Positions 51,141 to 57,484 of a stretch of 57,484 bases of DNA are shown here, one piece after another. Within the stretch, counting starts at the first letter, position 1, and every line of letters begins with the position of its first letter. The DNA is from Acidobacteriota bacterium (GTDB lineage: Bacteria; Acidobacteriota; Blastocatellia; Pyrinomonadales; Pyrinomonadaceae), in NCBI GenBank assembly GCA_020199995.1, contig JAIVJM010000003.1, positions 1 through 57,484 of the forward strand. The letters run 5' to 3'. The notes beneath the pieces were generated by a model. That model had not been told where the DNA came from. It saw nothing but the letters and a program-made list of their open reading frames with translations, and made no database searches. Both the position numbers and the translations under genes were made by a program.

Positions 51141-52088
51141 ATGGACACCTGGACGAATAATTTTCCCTACCGCCGCGTCGCCGTCACGGGCGGCGCGGGC
51201 TTCCTCGGCCGCTACGTGGTCGGCAGACTCAAGGACGTGCCCGGCGTCGAGGTCTTCGTGCCGCGCAGCCGCGACTACAACCTGGTCGAGGGCGCGGACG
51301 TCGGGCGCATGCTCGACGACTCCCGACCCGATCTCGTCATCCACATGGCGGCGGTCGTCGGCGGCATCGGCCACAACCAGAAGAACCCGGGGCGCTTCCT
51401 CTACGAGAACCTGATGATGGGCACGCAGCTCATCGAGCAGTCGCGCGTGCGCGGCGTGAAGAAGTTCCTCGCGCTGGGCACCGTGTGCGCCTACCCGAAG
51501 TTCACGCCCGTCCCCTTCAGGGAGGACGACCTCTGGAACGGCTACCCGGAGGAGACCAACGCGCCCTACGGGCTGGCGAAGAAGATGATGCTCGCGCAGG
51601 TGCAGGCTTACCGCGAGCAGTACGACTTCAACGGCATCTTCCTGCTCCCCTCCAACCTCTACGGTCCCGGCGACAACTTCGATCTCGAAACCTCCCACGT
51701 CATCCCCGCGCTCATCCGCAAGTGCGTCGCGGCTCGTAGAGAGGGCGCGCCGTCCATCGAGGCGTGGGGCACGGGCGACGTGTCGCGCGAGTTCCTCTAC
51801 GTCGAGGACTGCGCCGACGGCATCCTGCGCGCCGCCGCCTCTTACGACGAGCCGCTGCCCGTCAACCTCGGCAACGGCCGCGAGGTCTTCATCAACGCGC
51901 TGGTCGAAACTATCGCGCGCCTGACCGGTTTCGAGGGCGAGATACGCTGGCAGCCCGCGCGCCCGAACGGCCAGCCCAAGCGGCAGCTCGACACCACGCG
52001 CGCCCGCGAGAAGTTCGGCTTCGTCGCCCGGACCTCGCTCGAAGAGGGCTTGCGCAAGACCATCGACTGGTACGAAAAGCAAGGATGA
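51141..52088 (+). CDS. fcl: GDP-L-fucose synthase
   Basis: The 315-residue SDR has [70 protein letters not shown] (YxxxK), [25 protein letters not shown] and [16 protein letters not shown]. This is the epimerase-reductase that converts the Gmd product to GDP-L-fucose. It completes the fucose pathway with gmd on the opposite strand. The ATG at 51141 lies 12 nt after AAGGA-like sequence. Confidence 0.95.
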   Translation: MDTWTNNFPYRRVAVTGGAGFLGRYVVGRLKDVPGVEVFVPRSRDYNLVEGADVGRMLDDSRPDLVIHMAAVVGGIGHNQKNPGRFLYENLMMGTQLIEQSRVRGVKKFLALGTVCAYPKFTPVPFREDDLWNGYPEETNAPYGLAKKMMLAQVQAYREQYDFNGIFLLPSNLYGPGDNFDLETSHVIPALIRKCVAARREGAPSIEAWGTGDVSREFLYVEDCADGILRAAASYDEPLPVNLGNGREVFINALVETIARLTGFEGEIRWQPARPNGQPKRQLDTTRAREKFGFVARTSLEEGLRKTIDWYEKQG

Positions 52089-52167
52089 AGTATGAACGAT
52101 GAACGATGAACAGAAGACGATATTGTCCTCACTTCATCGTTCATCGTTCCGCGTTCATCATTTCTTT
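52085..52167. repeat. Heptad repeat pair (GATGAAC / ATCGTTC), hairpin
   Basis: The left arm has TATGAAC, GATGAAC and GATGAAC. The right arm has ATCGTTC, ATCGTTC, CGCGTTC and ATCATTT. The units match those at 2.7 and 45.2 kb. In the + direction the repeat can be read as codons that extend the next gene, but that looks fortuitous. Confidence 0.8.
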
Positions 52168-52965
52168 ATGCGCCCCAAGCTCTCCATCGTCACCCCCTCG
52201 TTCAACCAGGGGAAGTTTCTGGAGGAGACGATCCGCTCCGTGCTCGATCAGGGCTACGAGCCGCTCGAGTACATCGTCATCGACGGCGGGAGCACGGACG
52301 AGAGCGTCCGGATCATCCGCCGCTACGAGAAGCACCTCGCCTACTGGGTGAGCGAAAAAGATCGCGGGCAGGTGCACGCCATCAACAAGGGGATCGAGCG
52401 CGCGACGGGCGATCTGTTCGCCTACATCAACAGCGACGACGTTTACCTGCCGGGGGCGTTCGCGGCGGTCGCGGGCTATTTCGCGTCGCACCCCGACTGC
52501 GAATGGCTGTGCGGCGACACCGTCATGTTCGGCGAGGGGCGCGAGACGGAGCTGGTCAGGGCGCGCGTGCCGGAGTCGGCGGCGCACGCGCTCTCGTGGG
52601 CCTACGTCCGCCTCCTGCTCGACGGTCACCGGTGCGAGCACCTGAGCGCGGCGCTCGCCAAGTACAGGCTGCACGCCGCGAGCAAGACCGTCGCGGACAG
52701 TAAAAAGTTCGAGGAGGAGTTCGACCGCAGCGCCGAGCTCTACGAGGATCGCCTGAGCGGCGCGGACAAGCGCTGGTGCCGCGCCACACGCTACCTGCGG
52801 CGCTCCTACGCCGCGAGCGCGTCGGGCGATAGGCGCGAGGGCTCGCGCTGGCTCGTGCGCGCCGCCCTGACGCACCCCGAAAGCCTCGCCGCGCGCCCCT
52901 TCTGGGGCTGCCTCAGGCGCCTCGCCGCGGGCGGCGGCGGGCGGGCACGATCCGAACTGGGTTGA
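52168..52965 (+). CDS. GT2 glycosyltransferase with an in-frame internal gap
   Basis: The 265-residue protein starts PKLSIVTPSFNQGKFLEETIRSVL and shows YIVIDGGSTDESV, YWVSEKDRGQVHAINKG and LFAYINSDDVYLPG (the DD metal motif). The family normally continues with an acceptor domain of about 30-35 residues that ends in a DxDLY-type motif. Here it jumps from HALSWAY to VRLLLDGHRC, at about 52606, in frame. The distal region (SAALAKYRLHAASKTVADSKKF) is kept. The start at 52168 is chosen because upstream codons lie in the heptad repeat. Activity of the shortened form is doubtful. Confidence 0.82.
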   Translation: MRPKLSIVTPSFNQGKFLEETIRSVLDQGYEPLEYIVIDGGSTDESVRIIRRYEKHLAYWVSEKDRGQVHAINKGIERATGDLFAYINSDDVYLPGAFAAVAGYFASHPDCEWLCGDTVMFGEGRETELVRARVPESAAHALSWAYVRLLLDGHRCEHLSAALAKYRLHAASKTVADSKKFEEEFDRSAELYEDRLSGADKRWCRATRYLRRSYAASASGDRREGSRWLVRAALTHPESLAARPFWGCLRRLAAGGGGRARSELG

Positions 52966-53033
52966 GCATCTCGGGGCTGACGCGAACGGGGTCGATCAGG
53001 GCGGGCGGCGGGCGGAAAGTTTTTCTTCAAACG

Positions 53034-54059
53034 ATGAGTGAATCAACCGACGGCCCGGCGGATCAGATGCGCGTCTCGCTCGTCGTGCCCGTGCGCGACG
53101 AGGCCGAGACGATCCTCGATCTGCTCGGCTCGCTCGCGCGGCAGACGCTCCAGCCCGACGAGGTCGTCTTCGTCGACGCCGGGAGCGAGGACGACACGCT
53201 GGCCTGTCTGCGCGATGCATCCGGCTGGTCGTCCGCGATCCGAGTCATCGAGGCCGGCAACTCGACGCCCGGCCGCGGTCGCAACGTCGGCATCGCCGCG
53301 GCGCGCCACCAGTGGCTCGCGCTGACTGACGCCGGGACGCGCGCCGAGCCCGAATGGCTCGAACGGCTCGTCGAGGTCGCGCGCCGCGACCCCGCCGTGT
53401 CGGTCGTCTACGGAAACTTCGAGCCCTTCGCCGACACCTTCTTCGAGCGCTGCGCCGCGCTCGCCTACGTGCCGCCGAAGCAGGCGCGGGCGGGCGAATT
53501 GATGCGCGGCCCGTCGATCGCCTCGGCGCTGCTGCGGCGCGAGGCCTGGGAGCGGGTCGGGGGCTTCCCGGACTTGCGCGCCGCCGAGGACCTGATGTTC
53601 ATGTCGAGGGTGGAGCGCGCGGGCTTTAAGATCGCGTGGTCGCCGCGCGCGACCGTCTGGTGGCGCCTGCGCCCGACGCTCGCCAGCACCTTCGCCAAGT
53701 TCGTGCTCTACTCGCGCCACAACGTCCTCGCCGGGCTCGCGCGCCACTGGCACTACGGCGTCGCGCGCCAGTACGCGGCGGCTCTCGTCTTCGTCGCGCT
53801 CGCCCTCGCGCACAGCGCGTGGTGGCTCGTCGTCCCCGCGCTCGGTCTCGTCGCGCGCGCCGCGCGAAGCATCTGGCGCAGGCGCGAGGGGCGCGGCGTC
53901 GCGTGGGCGCTCGACCCGGCGCAGTTCGCCGTCGTCCTCCTGATCATCCTCACGATAGACCTCGCCACCTTAGTCGGCTGGGCGCAGGCGCTCCTGCGGC
54001 GCCGGCCCCGCGGGCCGCGGGAAGTAGACGCGCGCGCCGCGCGCAAGTCCGAGTCGTGA
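53034..54059 (+). CDS. GT2 glycosyltransferase with C-terminal membrane segments
   Basis: The 341-residue protein has RVSLVVPVRDEAETILDLLGSL, EVVFVDAGSEDDTLACL, STPGRGRNVGIAAARH, ALTDAGTRAEP (in the DxD position) and FPDLRAAEDLMFMSRVERAGF. From about residue 245 there are hydrophobic spans (YAAALVFVALALAHSAWWLVVPALGLVA and FAVVLLIILTIDLATLVGW), so the enzyme is membrane-anchored. The AEDLMF motif is typical of GT2 enzymes acting on polyprenyl-linked acceptors. The start is the ATG at 53034; Met12 is an alternative. The next gene overlaps its stop (GTGA). Confidence 0.87.
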   Translation: MSESTDGPADQMRVSLVVPVRDEAETILDLLGSLARQTLQPDEVVFVDAGSEDDTLACLRDASGWSSAIRVIEAGNSTPGRGRNVGIAAARHQWLALTDAGTRAEPEWLERLVEVARRDPAVSVVYGNFEPFADTFFERCAALAYVPPKQARAGELMRGPSIASALLRREAWERVGGFPDLRAAEDLMFMSRVERAGFKIAWSPRATVWWRLRPTLASTFAKFVLYSRHNVLAGLARHWHYGVARQYAAALVFVALALAHSAWWLVVPALGLVARAARSIWRRREGRGVAWALDPAQFAVVLLIILTIDLATLVGWAQALLRRRPRGPREVDARAARKSES

Positions 54060-55372
54060 GCGCCACGCCGACACGCGCGCGGGGGCTCGCCGGGCGGCGC
54101 GTGCTCTTCATCTCCTACAACGGGATGCTCGACCCGCTGGGGCAGAGCCAGGTCATCCCGTACCTGCGCGAGCTCTCGGACGGGTGCGGCGTGCGCTTCA
54201 CGCTGCTGAGCTTCGAGCGCGCCGCGGCGTTCGCGCCCGAAGGCGAGGCGCGCTGCGCCGAACTGAGCGCGCGACTCTCGTCACACCAGATCGAGTGGCA
54301 CCGGCTGCGCTATCACCAGCGACCGTCTCTGCCCGCGACCGCCTACGACATCCGCGCGGGCGCGCGCCACGCGAAAAAATTGGTGCGCTCGCAGGGGATC
54401 GAGATGGTGCACGCGCGCAGCCACGTCCCCGCCGCGATGGCGCTCGCGCTCAAGAAGAGGTTCGGCACGAAGATGATCTTCGACGTGCGCGGTCTGCTCG
54501 CGGAGGAGTACGCCGACGCGGGGCACTGGCGCGCCGGGGAGTTCAAGTACAGACTGACGAAGCGGATGGAGCGGCGCTTCTTCGCCGCCTCGGACGGGGT
54601 GGTGACGCTGACCGACGCGATCTGGGGGATCATTAAAGACTGGGACGGCCTCCGGGATCGCGCGGTCGCGCACGAGACGATCCCTTGCTGCGCAGACCTC
54701 GCCCGCTTCCGCTTCGACGAGGCGTCGCGCGCGCGCGTGCGGCGCGAGCTTAAACTCGAAGACTCGTTCGTCGTCGCCTACAGCGGCTCGCTCGGCGGCT
54801 GGTACTTGAACGAGGAGATGGCTGACTTCTTCGCCGCGCTCGCCGCCGGGCGGGGGGACGCGCACGCGCTGTGGCTCACGCCTTCCGATCACGAGCAAGT
54901 CCGCTCGCTCATGCGCGCGCGCGGGATGGGCGATGAGAAGTTCACGGTGCGCGCCGCGCGCTCCGAAGAAGTCGCCGCGTACCTGTCGGCGTCTGACGCC
55001 GGCCTCGCCTTCATCAAGCCGTGCTTCTCGAAGCTCGCCTCGTCGCCGACGAAGACGGCGGAGTACCTGGCGTGCGGTCTGCCCGTCGTCTTGAACGCTG
55101 GCGTCGGCGACTCCGACACGCTCGTCACGCGCGAGCACGTCGGCGCGCTCGTCGAAAATTTTTCCGCGGACGAATACCTCCGCGCCGCGCGCACCATCGG
55201 CGCGATGCTCCGAGACCGCGACGCGACGCGCGCGCACACGCGCGCCGTCGCCGAGAGACTCTTCGACGTTCACCGCACCGGGCTCGAACGCTACGCGCGA
55301 TTGTACGAAAAAGTTTTGGGACAGAGCATTCAGCACTCTGCACTCAGCACTCAGCAAGATCAAAATGTCTAA
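54056..55372 (+). CDS. GT4 glycosyltransferase
   Basis: The 438-residue GT-B enzyme begins RRVLFISYNGMLDPLGQSQVIPYL, the standard N-terminal pattern of many EPS GT4s. It has IEMVHARSHVPAAMALAL, MIFDVRGLLAEEYAD, VVTLTDAIWGIIKDW, FVVAYSGSLGGWYLNEEM and EYLACGLPVVLNAGVGD. The E-x7-E type motif lies near PTKTAEYLACGLPVV. The start GTG at 54056 overlaps the previous stop by 4 nt; a longer frame from 53636 is antisense-like noise. The last 11 residues (from about IQHSALSTQQD) are encoded by a heptad repeat. Confidence 0.88.
   Translation: MSATPTRARGLAGRRVLFISYNGMLDPLGQSQVIPYLRELSDGCGVRFTLLSFERAAAFAPEGEARCAELSARLSSHQIEWHRLRYHQRPSLPATAYDIRAGARHAKKLVRSQGIEMVHARSHVPAAMALALKKRFGTKMIFDVRGLLAEEYADAGHWRAGEFKYRLTKRMERRFFAASDGVVTLTDAIWGIIKDWDGLRDRAVAHETIPCCADLARFRFDEASRARVRRELKLEDSFVVAYSGSLGGWYLNEEMADFFAALAAGRGDAHALWLTPSDHEQVRSLMRARGMGDEKFTVRAARSEEVAAYLSASDAGLAFIKPCFSKLASSPTKTAEYLACGLPVVLNAGVGDSDTLVTREHVGALVENFSADEYLRAARTIGAMLRDRDATRAHTRAVAERLFDVHRTGLERYARLYEKVLGQSIQHSALSTQQDQNV
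55325..55355. repeat. Heptad repeat inside a coding 3' end
   Basis: Four units (GCATTCA, GCACTCT, GCACTCA, GCACTCA) run through the last codons of the GT4 gene. Seven is not a multiple of three, so the encoded tail is not periodic in the protein. Confidence 0.7.
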
Positions 55373-55384
55373 GAAGGTATCTTA

Positions 55385-55545
55385 AGAGTCCCGGAGGGAC
55401 GGAATGTTTATAGCCCGATACACCCCACATCCTTCGGGAGCACCGTCAGGGGCGATATGTGACATGACGCTCCTACGGAGCTTGCTTTGGTTCTAAGACA
55501 TCGTTGCTATAAACATTTCGCTCCTATCGGAGCGATAGTCTCCTA
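55385..55545. repeat. REP-like element: three small hairpins with inverted outer arms
   Basis: Perfect small palindromes are GTCCCGGAGGGAC (55388-55400), GCTCCTACGGAGC (55469-55481) and CGCTCCTATCGGAGCG (55519-55534). The outer segments AATGTTTATAGC (about 55403-55414) and its reverse complement GCTATAAACATT (about 55506-55517) form long arms. The composition is clearly less GC-rich than the genes. It resembles the dispersed repetitive extragenic palindromes found beside RAYT/IS200-like transposases; none is present here. The stretch 55373-55615 holds no gene. Confidence 0.6.
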
Positions 55546-55557
55546 ACAGCTTTTAAA

Positions 55558-55604
55558 TGGCTGACTGCTAACAGCTAACAGCTAACAGCTAACAGCTATC
55601 AGCC
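55558..55604. repeat. Heptad repeat (CTAACAG), single arm
   Basis: Four exact copies of CTAACAG flanked by CTGACTG and CTATCAG precede the next glycosyltransferase gene. The same unit forms the right arm of the element at 14658-14783. Confidence 0.8.
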
Positions 55605-55615
55605 AATCGCCACGA

Positions 55616-56722
55616 ATGAAAGTTCTCGGTCTAGCCTCGTACCCGGTCGAAGCGGCGGCGACGCGCTACCGCCTCGCGCAGTACGTCGCCCCGCTTCGCG
55701 AGCGCGGCATCGAGCTGGAGGTGCGGCCGTTCCTCGACTCGCGCCTCTTCGCGTCGCTCTACCGGCGGGATCAACTGCCGCGCACCGCCGCGGGGCTCCT
55801 GCGCGCCGCGCTCGCGCGCACCCTCGACGTCCTCGCGGCGCGCCGCGCCGACGTGGTGCTCGTGCAGCGCGAGGCGATGATGTTCGGTCCCCCCGTCGTC
55901 GAATACCTCTCGGCGCGGCTCGGCGGGCGACCCCTGGTGCTCGACCTCGACGACGCGACCTACGTCGCCTACACGAGCCCCACCTACGGGCGGCTCGCGA
56001 GCGCGCTCAAGTGGTTCTCGAAGACGGACGATCTGATCCGCTGGGCGACGGTCGTCACCTGCGGCAGCCGCGCCATCGCGGAGTACGTCGAGTCGAAGGG
56101 CGGTCGCGCCGTGCTCGTCCCCACGGTGGTGGACACCGATCTCTTCCGACCGGCGGAGAGGGAGAGAGTTAACGAAGTGACGCCAGTCGTCGGGTGGGTC
56201 GGGACGCACTCGACGTTCCCCTACCTCGAATCGATCTTCCCCGTGCTCGAAGAGCTGGCGCGCTCCCACGCGTTTCGGCTTAAAATCGTCGGCGCGGGGA
56301 GAGAGCGCGTGAGCGTCGCGGGCGTGGAGGTGGAGAACCTGCCGTGGGAGATGGCGCGCGAGGTCGAGGACTTCCGCTCGTTCGACGTCGGCGTGTACCC
56401 GATCCTGCCGAGCGACTGGGCGGCGGGGAAGTCGGGCTTCAAGTCTGTGCAGTACATGTCGGTCGGCGTGCCGTTCGTGGCGACGCCGCTCGGCGCGACC
56501 ACGGAGATCGGCGAGGCGGGCGTCACCCATTTTCTCGCGGCGACGCACGGCGAATGGCGCGACGCGCTCGCCAAGTTACTCGCCGACGCGCCCCTGCGCC
56601 GCCGCATGGGAGACGCCGGTCGCGCGCACGCGCTCGCGCACTACACCGTGCCCGCGCAGGCTGACAAACTCGCGCTCGCGCTGCGCGGGGCGGCCACGGC
56701 GGGCGGGCGCGCGGCACGTTGA
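55616..56722 (+). CDS. GT4-like glycosyltransferase
   Basis: The 368-residue GT-B enzyme has an N-terminal opening KVLGLASYPVEAAATRYRLAQ. The donor-side half reads TPVVGWVGTHSTFPYLESIFPVL, LKIVGAGRERV, FDVGVYPILPSDWAAGKSGFKSVQYMSVGVPFVATP and DAGRAHALAHYTV. The WAAGKSGFKSVQYM motif, with E/K in place of the usual E-x7-E, is characteristic of a subfamily found in polysaccharide loci. It most likely transfers a hexose. The ATG at 55616 follows the CTAACAG repeat by 11 nt. Confidence 0.87.
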   Translation: MKVLGLASYPVEAAATRYRLAQYVAPLRERGIELEVRPFLDSRLFASLYRRDQLPRTAAGLLRAALARTLDVLAARRADVVLVQREAMMFGPPVVEYLSARLGGRPLVLDLDDATYVAYTSPTYGRLASALKWFSKTDDLIRWATVVTCGSRAIAEYVESKGGRAVLVPTVVDTDLFRPAERERVNEVTPVVGWVGTHSTFPYLESIFPVLEELARSHAFRLKIVGAGRERVSVAGVEVENLPWEMAREVEDFRSFDVGVYPILPSDWAAGKSGFKSVQYMSVGVPFVATPLGATTEIGEAGVTHFLAATHGEWRDALAKLLADAPLRRRMGDAGRAHALAHYTVPAQADKLALALRGAATAGGRAAR

Positions 56723-56735
56723 CCTTACCGGAGGA

Positions 56736-56757
56736 CGTGGTAATAAGTAGGTGGTAA
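56736..56757. repeat. Possible short heptad repeat before the acyltransferase
   Basis: The unit GTGGTAA occurs twice, 14 nt apart. The gap before the last gene may thus carry a further member of the heptad family, but the match is weak. Confidence 0.3.
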
Positions 56758-56766
56758 AAGGGAGAG

Positions 56767-57484
56767 ATGGAGGATCAGCCGACAACAATTGATCGTCCCG
56801 CCGCGGCATCGCCGCGCGGGGGCGTCGCCGCGACGCGGGAGAGTGTCGACGCGCCGCCGCGCCGCCGCGCCTCGCGCCTCCGGCTCGCCGGGCTCGCGCT
56901 CGTCGCGCTGCTGCCGTCGGCTCTGAAGCGTCCGTGCTACCGGGTCTTCTTCGGCTACCGGGTGGGCAGGCGCGTGCGCGTCGGGCTCACGATCCTCGAC
57001 GCGCGCGAGTGCGTGATCGAAGACGACGTGCGGATCGGGCACCTGAACGTCGTCATCGGCGTGGGGAAGTTGTCGATCGGCGATCACGTGCGGATCGGGC
57101 ACCTGAACGTCATCCGCGGGGGCGACGAGGTCTCGCTCGGTCGCTACTCGGAGATCATCCGCATGAACGAGATCAACTCGATCCCCGATCCGGAGGTGGT
57201 CAACGAGATCGATCCGCGCTTTCTCCTCGGCGCGGGGAGCGTCGTCACCGCGGGCCACAAGATCGACTTCACGGACAGGGTCGAGATCGGGCGGCGCACG
57301 ATCCTCGGCGGGCGCAACTCCTCGCTCTGGACGCACAACCGCCAGCGCACGCGCCCCGTGACGATCGGTGAGCTGTGCTACATCGGCTCGGAGATTCGCG
57401 TCGCGCCGGGGGGCGTGATACCATCGCGCTGCATCGTCGGCATCGGATCGGTCGTCACGGGGCGACTCGAAGGCGAGGGGCAGC
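56767..57484 (+). CDS. Hexapeptide-repeat acyltransferase, 3' end outside window
   Basis: The first 239 codons of a left-handed beta-helix acyltransferase are present, and the gene continues past the right edge. After an Arg/Ala-rich N-terminal region (about 1-65) the repeats begin: VGRRVRVGLTILDAREC, IEDDVRIGHLNVVIGVGKL, IGDHVRIGHLNVIRGGDE and SLGRYSEIIRMNEI. Later repeats read VEIGRRTILGGRNSSLWTHN and IGELCYIGSEIRVAPGGVIP. An exact 26-bp direct repeat (57026 and 57086, 60 nt apart) underlies two adjacent helix turns. The ATG at 56767 has GGGAG 2 nt before it. Its substrate is unknown. Confidence 0.85.
   Translation, partial: MEDQPTTIDRPAAASPRGGVAATRESVDAPPRRRASRLRLAGLALVALLPSALKRPCYRVFFGYRVGRRVRVGLTILDARECVIEDDVRIGHLNVVIGVGKLSIGDHVRIGHLNVIRGGDEVSLGRYSEIIRMNEINSIPDPEVVNEIDPRFLLGAGSVVTAGHKIDFTDRVEIGRRTILGGRNSSLWTHNRQRTRPVTIGELCYIGSEIRVAPGGVIPSRCIVGIGSVVTGRLEGEGQ

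Noticed and set aside
52099-52167. 23-codon N-terminal extension of the GT2 at 52168
   Set aside because: It is read entirely from a heptad repeat and does not match the family's N-terminus.
1-57484. tRNA, rRNA or diversity-generating retroelement
   Set aside because: No cloverleaf, rRNA core, reverse transcriptase or template/variable repeat pair was recognised on either strand.

Overview
The window is high-GC bacterial DNA with tightly packed genes. It is nearly all one surface-polysaccharide locus, preceded by a stress-signalling module. No rRNA, tRNA or other taxonomic marker is present. The secreted beta-helix, HYR and PxKF proteins, the RsbR-S-T stressosome genes and the heptanucleotide intergenic repeats fit an Acidobacteriota (Blastocatellia-like) chromosome. 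That placement is inference and only moderately secure.

Layout. (1) Positions 1-4653, minus strand: an RsbR-RsbS-RsbT stressosome module, followed by an RsbT-like/PP2C fusion phosphatase, an RsbT-like/HisKA fusion kinase and the start of an Mpl/MurC-type ligase. (2) 4851-9044, minus: two small secreted unknowns, a secreted metzincin-like protein and a HerA-type ATPase. (3) 9117-34902, minus: a long polysaccharide run transcribed from about 34.99 kb. In order of transcription it holds Wzm/Wzt ABC export, an FkbM methyltransferase, a FemAB-like acyltransferase, an acyl carrier protein, an SDR reductase, an AMP ligase, sugar-modifying genes, RfbC, and many glycosyltransferases and methyltransferases. 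(4) 35122-39631, minus: a secreted beta-helix protein and an 1117-residue HYR/PxKF surface protein. (5) 40172-57484, plus: rfbB, rfbD, a Wzc-type tyrosine kinase/co-polymerase, an acetyltransferase, two DegT aminotransferases, a Gfo/Idh dehydrogenase, fcl and five further assembly genes. gmd lies among them on the minus strand.

How they work together. RfbB/C/D supply dTDP-L-rhamnose; RfbA is not in the window. Gmd and Fcl supply GDP-L-fucose. The Gfo/Idh, acetyltransferase and DegT set probably makes an N-acetylated amino sugar. Glycosyltransferases assemble the chain, methyl- and acyltransferases decorate it, and Wzm/Wzt and/or Wzc handle export and length control.

Most notable: gmd is interrupted by a complete 339-residue LAGLIDADG-type intein. 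At least seven genes have lost an internal block or an end, which is either real decay or an assembly artefact. Many intergenic gaps carry heptanucleotide tandem repeats, often as two complementary arms. A REP-like hairpin element sits at 55.4-55.5 kb.
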